This document shows, piece after piece, positions 1 through 11,175 of a stretch of 64,000 nt of DNA. Numbering within the stretch: the stretch's first letter is position 1; every line of letters begins with the position of its first letter. The translations under genes were made by a program, and so were the position numbers. Below the pieces are notes generated by a model. The model saw nothing but the letters and a program-made list of their open reading frames with translations. It did not search any database and was not told the DNA's origin. Source of the stretch: Gonatopus flavifemur (Eukaryota; Arthropoda; Insecta; Hymenoptera; Dryinidae); NCBI GenBank assembly GCA_018340375.1, contig JAFFJZ010000004.1, positions 29,982,001 to 30,046,000 of the forward strand. The letters are read 5' to 3'.

Positions 1-644
1 TCTTCAGCGTCAGTAAAAATCTGAAAGCATATTGATAGTACTGGGAATAGCGTTCTCTGAACTGTGGAGAATGAGAATCTGACGATTTCACTCCATTCCT
101 AGTGACAAGAGGACCCATCCAATTCAAATGAATTTTTCACTCTTTTCGAATGATATTCCTGGTTAAAAGAATCCACTGAATCTGACGAGTAAATTTCATC
201 AGATTTGGTTAGATCATTGTCCTAAATTCAGTGAGATTTGACGAGATTCAACTAGATTCATATTGAGAAAATTCATTTTCCTCACAGAATCCCATTGACA
301 AATCGCCGGATGAGATTCGGTCAAAACATTGTCCGAGATTTGATAAAATTTGGCAAGACTCAGTGAGATTTGACGAAAATCGATGAATTTTTTTCAACTA
401 GGGATTTCACTTTTGCGAAGTGAAAAATCCACTTCGAAACTGTAGTGATCGTGAAATTCTCTCATTAAATTTCAAGCTTTCATTCTAACAGGATGAATAT
501 TTTACTCGAAAATCATACAGGTTCCCTTCTAGTTGCTCAAACAGTGGAATTTCAATCCAAGAATTCGGAAGAGTTGAACATTTCAATTGAATATCGATTA
601 TCAGATGTTTATGAACTTATATAAAATAATATTGTGACAATTAC

Positions 645-895
645 CTGAAAATTACGCGCATAACTGCCGCGGTTTTCCGGTTGCGGAGGTTGCATGTTTG
701 TAATGTCGTGCATAGCTATCAATTCTTGTAGATTGACTTTTTGAGCATGTCTTTCTAATGTTCTGAGAGGAATTTTATATTTATCAGATGTCTCTTTGAA
801 GGTTTTCCTGTGAATTTTCACATCCACTAATGCTCCTTCCAATGTATTGATGTCGATATTTCCCCTATTTGTTTTTCTTCTATAGTTCCGAACCA
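645..895 (-). CDS. Pogo-like transposase, first exon (psq-type HTH)
   Basis: The reading frame starting MVRNYRRKTNRG at 895 encodes a Pipsqueak-type helix-turn-helix, the DNA-binding module at the N-terminus of many insect pogo/Tigger-like transposases. Typical features are the basic NYRRKTNRG start and the recognition-helix segment IPLRTLERHAQK. A splice donor CAG/GTAATT ends the exon at 645, so the catalytic DDE exon should lie beyond the left edge. The frame stays open upstream of this ATG, but that part overlaps the repeated subterminal motif and is probably not coding. It could instead be a host psq-domain gene; the nearby terminal sequence favours a transposon. Confidence 0.6.
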
Positions 896-932
896 TTTTC
901 TGTAAAATGATTTGTGTGAATATTGGGAAACA

Positions 933-1331
933 ACCGCCAATGTCCCCCATAAGAAACCCGCCAACGTGCCCCAACCTCACTTTCTGTATCCAAATGAGAT
1001 TCTTCGGATAAGGTTAAAAACTATGATATTATATAGGGTTTATATCTTCACAGGAGGGGTTGAAGACTGTGTAAGTTCAATACTTACATTAATTCCAATC
1101 TCCGAACAGTCAGAATAAGCTTATAAAGAATAATAGAATTTTTTACTTTTTTCACTCACGAACACATAAGTCAGTTTATGAAATGACTTTGTTTATCAAT
1201 CATAGTGAAACTTTGTGACATGACGCGGTTCATTGAAGCTTATAAAATATCCGAGGGATGACGCTGAGAAACAATTACCGTTAGAAAAAAACGCAACCCG
1301 TCAACCTGCCCCGCCCGCCAACCTGCCCCAG
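933..1331 (-). repeat. Subterminal repeats of the pogo-like element
   Basis: Four near-copies of a 15-17 bp motif, plus-strand form CCGCCAACCTGCCCC, occur at about 933-947, 957-973, 1297-1313 and 1314-1331. Two sit at the terminus and two just upstream of the transposase start. Arrays like this commonly serve as transposase binding sites; that role is inferred. Confidence 0.5.
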
Positions 1332-2227
1332 TCTCCCCTACAGTTTTTAGTCATTGTAGCTATATTTCCATTATCACCACGATTTCCTTAGCTATTTCAT
1401 GAAAGATATGGCTACTGTAACTACAAACATGTTCTTGGGCTCAATTCCAGCTACACTCTTCTTTCAGTGTGTAAGGTTTTGAGAAATTCTAAAAATTTTA
1501 CATTTTCAGAAGAGAAAAAAATGTCTGCTTTACGTATTCAATACTCATTATAATAAAACTGACGATTTTCAAGAAGATTTTTGCAGAAGTTAGCACCAAA
1601 CTGTTTGTTCACAGTTTTTCGATGGAAGAAAACTATTCTTCCTTCCGTAACTATTGGAAATCATTGTCGTATAAATGAAACTCAATGGAAATTAACATTT
1701 CGCATTTTGAACCCTGAAGCTGACCCTTTTGTGGATGGTAGAATCATCATTTTCTCATAGTAATCTTCGAAAATCAAGATAAAATTCATGATTGATAAAA
1801 AGTCATATTGATATTGAGTGTGCTAACAATTTTATGGCTCATAGTCCGGAAAGAAAATTTAGATTTGATCAAATCTAACAACTTTGTGTATCTTCCTTAT
1901 ATCATTAGACATGATGATACATGAGTATATATGATTATACATGATCATACATGATGATATATGATAAAATCTGAGAATTTTAACATTCATAAATTAACGA
2001 TTTGATAAACATATAATGGAACTTACCTTCATTTTCCAATCATGATTGGATTTTTCCTCAACCGATGCACATCACCCATAGAAATCATGCAGATGACGAA
2101 TTCACGTGTCCTACTTCCCTCTTGTACGAAATAACAATATCCCTAATTCACACCAAACAGTTCACATTATCTCGCTCGTAACAAAAGCATCACATTCAAG
2201 GGGAATTTCAGTGTATATTCAATCGAA

Positions 2228-3108
2228 CTAATTTCCGAGTACAAACTTTTCCATCAATTTTTCGATTTCTGGATCCAGATCAGTTGGATTTCTGATCCAT
2301 TTACAAGTCAAAGATGCGATGTAGAGATCCGAGGATACCAGAAGTTTATGAATGAGGTCTTCTACAATATGTAATCGAGAAATTTTCCGTGTATTGAATT
2401 CTCGAATGTGTTTGATATCCTTATTGCGGGCCTCAGAAGCTTCTTCCGAATACATGCTGATAGGCAACAGAGAATTGTCCATAACTTTTTCTTCATGTAA
2501 CAATATTTTGTGGACACAAGAAGGCATGTAGAACCAAGGATACATTTGTACATATAGTTCTGCTGTCTTGAAGGCAATATCATTAAAAAAATCGGGAGGA
2601 ATCTTTTTGCTGGTTGTCAACATTTGTAAAATTTGTCCAAACTTTCTTATTAATATTTCGTTTACTCCTGTTATTTCTGCTGTTCCCTCAGTGTCAGCGA
2701 AAAACCTACGAGCTGTATTGCCACAATTGGAATTTCCAGATCCTTGACGTGGTTGATCAACAATCAATCCCATTCTCTCTTTGAATTCTGCACAAATTCT
2801 TCGTTTAGCATGTCGCATTATTTCTTCATCCTCGGGGTTCTCTACTCTCCACTTCCGAATTTCTAATCGGTATGCGATATGCAGGATACACTCCATGAAT
2901 CTTATCCGTGCGTGCAAAGTGGAAAGACCAAATTCCAAATTAGATTTCAGAATGGGCTTTTGTTTGAGACGATCCAGATTATTCATTCCTGATGGTTTTG
3001 CTCTGCAAATGTAACAAGTGGAGGCTGATGGAGTATCAGTCAGTGCCTGACAAACTTTACCATCCACCATAGTTAATTTCATTTCGGTTTCAATTATATA
3101 TTTACAGT
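2228..3108 (-). pseudogene. Transib transposase, C-terminal catalytic part (copy 1)
   Basis: About 290 residues stay open here. Features shared with the RAG1/Transib core are a zinc-binding pair CYIC (residues 36-39 of this frame), a helical FGLSTLHARIRF segment, the ERMGL...GNTARRF block, LYVQMYPWFYMP, and SEEASEARNK, which aligns with the RAG1 motif holding the third catalytic residue (Glu, about residue 230). The first few residues of the open frame come from the solo LTR that splits the gene. This is the only copy whose C-terminal part has no stop codon. The other half lies at 4943-6078. Confidence 0.75.
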
Positions 3109-3470
3109 TGTGACGTTTCAAACTATGACTCGCGTTGATAAATGTTAATTATCTCTAATTTGACCAGTTAGCCCCCAGTTAATGCCTCTGGCTCGTCGGA
3201 ACCCAGGGTTCGATGGATTGGGGAACGCGTGTCACAGATTATTAGAAGACAGACAATTCAAGTTAATTCAAGTTTTTGAACAAATTTTTGTTATGAATAG
3301 AATAAAGTAGAAATCATTACAATTCGGGTTAGTTACCCGTAACAAGTCACTGATTGGAGGAATACCTTAAAATAAACTCAAAGGAATATCAAACGTTTAG
3401 GAGCTTGCGCAGAAGCTATAGACAGATTGCAACAGTAGGATCTAACGGACAGTGAACCTATTAGTCCGGA

Positions 3471-3515
3471 CTATATAACCCTACTTCGTGTGCACACGGA
3501 AAGTTCATGTCAGTC
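3471..3515 (+). promoter_or_regulatory. Candidate core promoter in the solo LTR
   Basis: TATATAA near 3471 is followed about 35 bp downstream by TCAGTC-type initiator sequence (near 3508), the arthropod TATA-Inr arrangement. It lies in the same orientation as the intron-like segments. Functional status is unknown. Confidence 0.4.
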
Positions 3516-4472
3516 AGTCGTAGAACCCAAATTAAATCGTTATTTCTGATGGATCCAACGGAAAGTGACGCGTGAATGGACGGTTCCAAGTGAAAGGGAC
3601 CCCCGTGGGTCTCTTCGTGACGAGAAAAGTAATAATCCTGAGGATTATTCTACATGCGCGGAATCGCGGGTCGTGATTGGTCGAAATTATCTTGACCTAG
3701 GAGCTGGCTTTGATAGGAGTCCCCGATCGGACTAAACTGGTGTTATTCCCCATGTCCCATGGAGCCGTGAGAGGTTGACCCAATGGGAGAAGCCGTCAGA
3801 AGGTGGTTCTATCTAACCCTTGGTGGCCGTGAGAGAGTGGCCCTATGGCCCGAAGAGGACTATTACCGTCTTCGTCCAGAAATTGCCCTCACCCTTTTTG
3901 ACGCTCCAGCAGCGGTTAATTGCCAGCTACTGCCCCCTCTTCCCTAGGAAAACCTAGCTGTGATTTAATCGAGTGCTGTGCACTACGATTAGACCTTCTC
4001 CCCCTAGGCGTAGAGCAAGCTCTTACCTTTTCCAAAAAATGTCTGTTGTAAGCAGACGAGTCGGGAAGAAGATGATTATGCCTCCGTTTGAGCCTCTTAT
4101 ATAACCCAGAGGCTTACTTCTGCTTGTGGATAACGCGGTATCGCAACAAGCCATCTGGTGGTTCGAAATTCAACCGCCGAGCATGGCTGTGTCTTTGTCT
4201 TATAATATAGCTCGCCCGTGTTATTTTCGCGCTTGCGCGTTGTGCGCGAGATTTCCAAAATGGTTGACGAGTTAGTTTATAACCTGTCATATTTCGCGTT
4301 CGCGAGTTTGCATGGTTATGTTCGGTTCGAGAAAACCCTATCGCGACCGTGGGTTGAGTTACGCGTGTGACGGTAGTCGTTTTAATTCTTTTATCTACGG
4401 TTCTCGCGAGTGTCGTGTACGTTCGGTCCAGTAAGGAATATTTCTATGCGGTGACTCTTTGGAGTCGGTGAG

Positions 4473-4910
4473 GTAAGATTTTATAATTTATACTTAACTC
4501 TATTCCTTATCATAAACAATATAACTAACGTTCTCCCCTCCTATTTGTTACAGGTTTGTGTGGGGAGTACGCTCAGGTAAGACAACTATCGTATCGTTCC
4601 TTCCCTTGATACCGTTTCCCCATATATTTATTAATATATTTTTACAGGTACATTGCAACGAAGGGATGTTGCCGTGAATTGACGACTCAGGCGAGTCGTT
4701 CACGTCTTGGGCTCTTCGTTAGCTGTTTTCAGCCTGCCGAACCCTATATTACCAAAATTCGCTCCCTCGAGTCGATGGGACGGAGGGTTATTTTCCAAGG
4801 AGGAGGGTTCCGACTCACATGAGGTACCACGTAAGCAGTACTACCCAGGTAAGAGAGATCGTTCCTCTTATTTTGATTAAATCAAGTCTCTTATTCATTT
4901 TCCTTCTCAG
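4473..4910 (+). other. Three intron-like segments within the solo LTR
   Basis: Three segments begin GTAAGA and end TTACAG or TCTCAG: 4473-4553, 4577-4647 and 4849-4910. Each is 62-81 bp, the usual size of insect introns, has a pyrimidine- or AT-rich 3' part, and the first contains a branch-like CTAAC. They separate very short putative exons, one of 23 bp. This suggests the LTR transcript has a spliced leader; no reading frame is evident. Confidence 0.45.
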
Positions 4911-4942
4911 GTTTTCAATACAAAAGGCTGAGGGACGTCACA

Positions 4943-6078
4943 CAGTTCATCGCAGGAATTATAGTGGGCTGAAGTCTCTGAATTTGAGATTTGATGTTAT
5001 CTATCTCTGGTTTAGTGATTTCATCGGTTTCCTTCGCAAATTTGATCATTATTGGAATACAACATTTTGCCGAAGAAGTATGAGGATTCATCCATACTAT
5101 CTCAGATGTGTCTCTTACTCTCAAGCGAATAGGTACCATTGACGATGTCAGAATATAATCGTCCGATAAATTTTTATCATTGAATTTCTGGTTGTATCTC
5201 ACATCAGTTGACAATGTGTCAATCCCATATTTCATTTCCAATTGTAGATGAATAATTTTTTATCTCTTCTCTGGAGTTGGGAGACATAAACTGGGATCTT
5301 TGAAGATTCTTTGAATTGAATGATCAATGAGACATTGAATTTCGAGGTTACTTTTTCCTCACTTATATCAATTTTCGAAGGATAACATTCTTTTTTTGCT
5401 GATAGTATTCGATCATACGAAGGGTAAATATTCGCATTTCTCAATTTTGCTTGTGATTGAATAATTTCATATTGATATTTCGATAATTTCACTTCTTCCA
5501 TTGAAGCTAAAGCTTCTTCTGGAGAGTATGCAACATGTGATTCTAACTCAGATTGCTTAGGAATGTTGCAATTTTTTATACTATCAGCATTCAGAAGGGT
5601 CATTATATCGTTTGCTATTTTGTTCTGTCCATTTTTACGCAAGACTCGAAGAAATGTTTCCTGAATTTCAGCGGCTGTGAAATTATCTTCAATGGACAAT
5701 GATCTTCGTCTCTTAGTCGGAGTAGAGGTATCCTCAAATTGGTTCAGAAGAAATCATTCTTTTCCCTGGCTTTGCTTCAGATTCCGAGAAAGACACAACG
5801 AAATCAGTACCTAACCACTTTTCAAATTTCTTCTCAAATTGACTCTTCGCATAGGAACACTGTTTCCACCTTTGTTCGAATTTACTCAGAAAGTATAGGT
5901 TTGAATGCTCAGTCAAAACCTCAACCTGCTCATCACATTCGAGATTGTAATGCAATCGTAAGTGATTTGACAGATCGCCGACATTCGCGTTTGGATTGGC
6001 AATGAGGAAATCACAAAGGAACTTCTTGGGGACCTTGAAAGGATCCATATTTTGTTGCTGGTCGTTGATATTATTCAC
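4943..6078 (-). pseudogene. Transib transposase, N-terminal and central part (copy 1)
   Basis: The N-terminal frame (5734-6078) holds the Transib leader with KFEQRWKQCSYAKSQFEKKF. A one-base shift near 5735 moves the frame into KRRRSLSIEDNF at about 5700. A second break near 5235 leads into the GIDTLSTDV segment, whose Asp aligns with the first catalytic Asp of RAG1. The ETDEITKPEID segment aligns with the second. The frame then runs into the solo LTR. The gene is therefore inactivated by two frame breaks and one insertion. Its initiator Met (6078) is the best visible start, though further exons toward 6240 cannot be excluded. Confidence 0.65.
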
Positions 6079-6217
6079 TTCGAAAAAACAAGGATTATCG
6101 ATTCAAAACCGTGATCGAGGAGTTAATTTCGTACAAACAATCTCACATATGATGCTTCTGGTCGTATTATGTTATAGATTCGCGTGGATCCTGGTGATCG
6201 TGTTTTGTTATCCATCC

Positions 6218-6239
6218 GCTGGTTGTCCATCCAACCAGC
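6218..6239. repeat. Hairpin at the junction of the two Transib copies
   Basis: GCTGGTTG and CAACCAGC form a perfect 8-bp stem with a 6-nt loop, a few bases from where the inverted copies stop matching. It may mark the rearrangement junction or be chance. Confidence 0.4.
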
Positions 6240-6246
6240 AACATGC

Positions 6247-7752
6247 TGCGACATTTCTGAGCAATCTGTGTTAGAATCACATGTTGCATACTCTCCAGAA
6301 GAAGCTTTAGCTTTAATGGAAGAAGTGAAATTATCGAAATATCAATATGAAATTATTCAATCACAAGCAAAATTGAGAAATGCGAATATTCACCCTTCGT
6401 ATGATCGAATACTATCAGCAAAAAAAGAATGTTATCCTTCGAAAATTGATATAAGTGAAGCACAAAGTAACATCGAAATTCAATGTCTCATTGATCATTC
6501 CATTCAAAGAATCTTCAAAGATCCCAGTTTATGTCTCCCAACTCCAGAGAAGAGATAAAAAATTATTCATCTACAATTGGAAATGAAATATGGGATTGAC
6601 ACATTGTCAACTGATGTGAGATACAACCAGAAATTCAATGATAAAAATTTATCGGACGATTATATTCTGACATCGTCAATGGTACCTATCTGCTTGAGAG
6701 TAAGAGACACATTTGAAATAGTATGGATGAATCCTCATACTTCTTCGGCAAAACGTTGTATTCCAATAATGATCAAATTTGCGGAGGAAACCGATGAAAT
6801 CACTAAATCGGAGATAGATAACATCAAATCTCAAACTCAGAGACTTCAGTCCACTATAATTTCTGCGATGAACTGTAAATATATAATTGAAACCGAAATG
6901 AAATTAACTATGGTGGATGTCAAAGTTTGTAAGGCACTGACTGATACTCCATCAGCCTCCACTTGTTACATTTGCAGAGCGAAACCATCAGAAATGAATA
7001 ATCTGGATCGTCTCAAACAAAAGCCAATTATAAAATCTAATTTGGAATTTGGTCTTTCCACTTTGCACGCTCGGATAAGATTCATGGAGTGTATCCTGCA
7101 TATCGCATACCGATTAGAAATTCGTAAGTGAAGAGTAGAGAACCCCGAGGATAAAAAAATAATGCAAGATGCTAAACGAAGAATTTGTGCAGAATTCAAA
7201 GAGAGAATGGGATTGAATGTTGATCAACCACGTCAAGGATCTGGAAATTCCAATTGTGGCAATACAGCTCGTAGGTTTTTCGCTGACACTGAGGAAACAG
7301 CAGAAATAACAGGAGTAAACGAAATATTAATAAGAAAGTTCGGACAAATTTTACAAATGTTGACAACCAGCAAAAAGATTCCTCCCGATTTTTTTAATGA
7401 TATTGCCTTCAAGACAGCAGAACTATATGTACAAATGTATCCTTGGTTCTACATGCCTTCTTGTGTCCACAAAATATTGTTACATGAAGGAAAAGTTATG
7501 GACAATTCTCTGTTGCCTGTCAGCATGTATTCGGAAGAAGCTTCTGAGGCCCGCAATAAGGATATCAAACACATTCGAGAATTCAGTACACGGAAAATTT
7601 CTCGATAACATATTGTAGAAGACCTCATTCATAAACTTCTGGTATCCTCGGATCTCTACATCGCATCTTTGACTTGTGAATGGATCAGAAATCCAACTGA
7701 TCTGGATCCAGAAATCGAAAAATTGATGGAAAAGTTTGTACTCGGAAATTAG
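6247..7752 (+). pseudogene. Transib transposase, copy 2
   Basis: The frame is broken into 6247-6558, 6577-7131 and 7162-7608 plus a tail ending at 7752. Visible lesions are a shift near 6520-6577, a Trp-to-stop change at about 7129, and a Leu-to-stop change at about 7606. The first Asp (GIDTLSTDV), the second Asp (ETDEITK), CYIC and the SEARNK Glu motif are all still readable. Divergence from copy 1 is small, so both lost function recently or diverged little after duplication. Confidence 0.75.
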
Positions 7753-8928
7753 TTCGATTGAATATACACTGAAATTCCCCTTGAATGTGATGCTTTTGTT
7801 ACGAGCGAGATAATGTGGACTGTTTGGTGTGAATTAGGGATATTGTTATTTCGTACAAGAGGGAAGTAGGACACGTGAATTCGTCATCTGCATGATTTCT
7901 ATGGGTGATGTGCATCGGTTGAGGAAAAATCCAATCATGATTGGAAAATGAAGGTAAGTTCCATTATATGTTTATCAAATCGTTAATTTAAGAATGTTAA
8001 AATTCTCAGATTTTATCATATATCATCATGTATGATCATGTATAATCATATATACTCATGTATCATCATGTCTAATGATATAAGGAAGATACACAAAGTT
8101 GTTAGATTTGATCAAATCTGAATTTTCTTTCCGGACTATGAGCCATAAAATTGTTAGCACACTCAATATCAATATGACTTTTTATCAATCATGAATTTTA
8201 TCTCGATTTTCGTAAATTACTATGAGAAAATGATGATTCTACCATCCACAAAAGGGTCAGCTTCAGGGTTCAAAATGCGAAATGTTAATTTCAATTGAGT
8301 TTCATTTATACGACAATGATTTCCAATAGTTACGGGAGGAAGAATATTTTTCTTCCATCGAAAAACTGTGAACAAACAGTTTGGTGCTAACTTCTGCAAA
8401 AATCTTCTTGAAAATCGTCAGTTTCATCATGATGAGTATGAAATACGTAAAGCAGACATTTTTTTCTCTCCTCCAAATGTAAAATTTTTAGAATTCCTCA
8501 AAACCTTACACACTGAAAGAAGAGTGTGGCTGGAATTGAGCCCAAGAACGTTTTTGTAGTTACAGTAGCCATATCTTCCATTGAAATAGCTATGGAAATC
8601 GCGGTGATAATGAAAATATAGCTACAATGACTAAAAACTGTACTTGGGCTCATTTTCTTGTACAGCCTTTCCTCTCAGTGCAGAAATACTCTGAGGCCCC
8701 CAGCGATATCCAAAGAAAATTCCAACTTTCAGAGATTCTCCGAAGAAAATTTTCCATACAGGTCTCTATCACCAAGTTTTTCAGTACAGACTCCGTTTAT
8801 AAATTGTTTATAATAATTATGAATATCAATTTTATCTGGAATGCCTTCATAACCCACAAATATTCATGGTGATCCTCACTAGATACGACGAAGTAAAATT
8901 TGTCTCCCTTTCAAAAATTTCTCAATTT

Positions 8929-9385
8929 ATAATTCGTTTATAAAACCATTGATGACAATGATTATTGTTGGGAACTGCTGAAATTTCATGACAGACTGTG
9001 ATTCCAATGGATACCCTGAATGAATATGGAAGAGAAACACTTTTTTCTCATTAAAAACCTCTCAGGTCAGAATTTGTTCATGAATTGTTAACACCAATGA
9101 TATTATTGTTGAGTGTCGGTGAAATTTCATCACAGACTGTGACTCTAATGATAACTCACAATAAATACGAAGAAAAAAAACATTTCTTCCATCAAAAAAC
9201 CTCTCAGTTCAGAATTTGTTCATAAAATTGTCCATAACAATCATATTATTGTTGGATGTTGCTGAAATTTCATGACTGACTGTGACTCTGATGATAACTC
9301 TCAATAAATACGAAAAAAACAAATTTTTCCATCAAAAAACCTCTCAGTTCAGAATTTGTTTATAAAATTGTTCATAACAAATGAT
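8929..9385 (+). repeat. Tandem repeat (about 140 bp x 3.3) in the Transib 3' tail
   Basis: Units share the order AATTTGTT(C/T)AT, TATTATTGTTG, TGAAATTTCAT, GACTGTGA and end in AAACCTCTCAG(T/G)TCAG. Three full units and a partial fourth are visible. The same array is found in copy 3 at about 50873-51325, so it belongs to the element. Confidence 0.7.
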
Positions 9386-9822
9386 GAATTTTAACTTTCG
9401 ACTCTTCCCCTGTACGAACAACGTTTTTCATGATGATTTCGAGTAATTAAAATCGAAAAAACATGTTTTTACAGCTAGAACTGAGAATTATTAGAATTCC
9501 TGATTTCCTTATGAAAATTGTTTATAAAATTGTTGATAATGATCGGATTCGCAATTATCTAAACTATTCATGTTCAACGAGCATACCTGCAATAATCTCG
9601 CTGAATAGTAACGTCATCCCAAGATTTTTCCGAAAGATACAAGCTCAAATACCTGAAATTGAAGATTTTCCTCTAATATTCGTTCATTTATTCTCATGAT
9701 AAGAAAAAAATTCAAAAATCGGAATCGACAGTTCTCTTAAGAATTCAATTCTGAGTATTTCAAAACGAATTCATCAAAATCGGTCAAGAATTACGACCTG
9801 TGGTAGATTATGAACACTAAAT

Positions 9823-9842
9823 TCCTGATTTCCACCACTGTG
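9823..9842 (-). repeat. Transib 3' terminus
   Basis: Reading inward, the end is CACAGTGGTGGAAATC. The first seven bases equal the V(D)J recombination-signal heptamer consensus. No nonamer-like sequence is present at 12 or 23 bp from it. Confidence 0.65.
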
Positions 9843-11175
9843 TGTCGATGGTACCATGTGTACACCTGGCCATTTAGTATGTGCGTCAACCATAACGAGA
9901 TATAATTTTCCATTTAACGGTCCTAAAAAATCCAAATGCAGCCTTTTCCGCTCCTCTTCTGGAAATTCCCAAAAATGAACTTCCGCTTTACTAGCTCCTG
10001 GTCGCTCTTGTAAGCAAAATTCGCAATATCTGGCTATATCCTCAATCTCATTATCTAATGTGGGTCACCAGAAATACGATCCAGCTGATGCTTCCATTTT
10101 ACTCATCCCCAAATGGGATCCATGTAGCTCCTTTGGTGATTGTTCCCGCAATGATTTTGGTACAACAATTCTATAACCCCACATTAATACATAATTTTCA
10201 ATAGTTCATTCGTTCCTTCTCCTAAAATAAGCTTCAATCCCAATGTCTTCTACATTTATTTCATTCGGCCATCCAAACATCACATAACCCAAAATTCCAT
10301 TCAAATCAGGATCTCTTTTGGTTTGCTTTTTGATAATTTCTGCGCTAATCGGTAAGGAATTATTCTCAATGAATTTTATGTATGACTGTCCTTCAAAATT
10401 ATCATAATTTTCAATAACCGGCAAAGGTAATCGACTCAATGCATCAGCGCTCATTCTATTACTGCTTACGTATTCAATTTTGGAATCAAAGGCTGATGAA
10501 AACACTGCATACCTTTGTAACCGATTCGCAGCCATGATAGGTGATCCTTTCTTTGGATTGAAAATGTAAGTCAGTGGCTTGTGATCAGTTCGTGATATGA
10601 ACTCATTTCCCCATAAATAATGGTAGGAATGTTGAATCCCGAAAATAATGGCCAATGCCTCTTTATTTATCTGAGCATAGTTCCTCTCAGCATCGTCCAA
10701 TGTTCTACTACCGAAAGCAATGGGTTTCTCGATACCGTCAATAATTTGTGCTAATACACATCCCAGCCCATATTCCGAACTGTCGCAAGCCAATATTAAT
10801 TATTCTTCCGAATCATAGTGCATCAATTTAACACAATCTACAATCATCTCATTTACTCTATTAAATGCATTCACACAATTTTCATCAAACTTAAATTTCA
10901 TATTTTCACAGAGTAATTTATATAATGGCTCAAGGACAGTTGACAAATTTGGCAAAAATTTTGCATAATATTGTATGAGCCCCAAAAATGCTTGAACTTG
11001 CTTAACATTCTTAGGTAGTGGTGCCATCAACTATTGCTTCAACTTTTTTTTCACTTGTATGGATACCCTCTTTATGAATGACGTATCCTAGATATTCCAC
11101 TTCTTCTGCAAAAAAACACGCATTTTTCTTTTGCTATTTTCAACCGTTTTCTTTCAACGTCCTTAACACTGCTTC
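9843..11175 (-). pseudogene. Gypsy RT end, RNase H and integrase start (broken frames)
   Basis: After a frame break near 11175 the pol continues as the RT connection (VQAFLGLIQYYAKF, 10800-11030), RNase H (ACDSSEYGLGCVLAQ, NKEALAI, RTDHKPLTYIF; 10206-10793), and an integrase core fragment (minus strand, 9843-10100) reading the usual gypsy DAHTKWPGVH segment. A stop separates 10800 from 10793 and another break lies near 10205. Integrase ends abruptly at the Transib terminus, with its second and third catalytic acidic residues missing. Confidence 0.7.

Larger units (their letters stand above)
1..1340 (-). mobile_element. Pogo-like (Tc1/mariner superfamily) DNA transposon, partial
   Basis: The right terminus lies at a TA (1339-1340). 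Reading inward on the minus strand it begins GGGGAGACTGGGGCAGG. Transib copy 1 resumes immediately outside, at a site where copy 2 has an uninterrupted GTA around 8641, so this is a TA-target insertion into Transib. The first transposase exon (645-895) lies inside. The other terminus is off the left edge of the window. Bases 1-600 show only AT-rich DNA with loosely repeated motifs such as CAGTGAGATTTGACGA and a small hairpin near 402-431. Placement in the pogo-like group rests on the HTH domain and the TA target. Confidence 0.6.
3109..4942 (+). mobile_element. Solo LTR of a retrotransposon in Transib copy 1
   Basis: Comparison with copy 2 defines the insertion exactly. It begins TGTGACG, ends CGTCACA, and is flanked by a 4-bp duplication CAGT (3105-3108 and 4943-4946). 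TG...CA ends plus a 4-bp duplication fit a solo LTR left by recombination between LTRs. At 1834 bp it is long for an LTR. It carries a TATATAA promoter element and three intron-like segments on the plus strand. No coding sequence was recognised. The ends are also short inverted repeats, so another element class is possible. Confidence 0.6.
1341..6246 (-). mobile_element. Transib (RAG1-like) DNA transposon, copy 1, interrupted
   Basis: This minus-strand copy matches copy 2 (plus) over its coding region and 3' non-coding tail. It is cut by the pogo-like element at 1340 and by a solo LTR at 3109-4942. Its 3' terminus is missing from the window because the pogo element intervenes. It retains N-terminal coding sequence (5700-6078) that copy 2 lacks. 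The boundary with copy 2 lies near 6240, where homology between the two ends, next to an 8-bp-stem hairpin at 6218-6239. Confidence 0.7.
6247..9842 (+). mobile_element. Transib (RAG1-like) DNA transposon, copy 2, 5' truncated
   Basis: This is the plus-strand partner of copy 1. It lacks the N-terminus and 5' terminal repeat. The right end is defined by comparison with copy 3: both stop at CACCACTGTG and then diverge. Read inward, the end is CACAGTGGTGGA. Transib ends start with a CAC heptamer of this kind, so the match supports the family call. The flank beyond 9842 is gypsy integrase coding sequence, so the element sits inside a gypsy element. The 3' non-coding part is about 2.1 kb. Confidence 0.75.

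Noticed and set aside
1910..1975. CRISPR-like ATGAT repeats
   Set aside because: They are short degenerate microsatellite repeats in a eukaryotic transposon tail, shared by all three Transib copies, without unique spacers.
9813..9842. Full V(D)J-type signal (heptamer-spacer-nonamer) at the Transib end
   Set aside because: The heptamer is exact, but neither 12- nor 23-bp spacing yields anything close to the nonamer.
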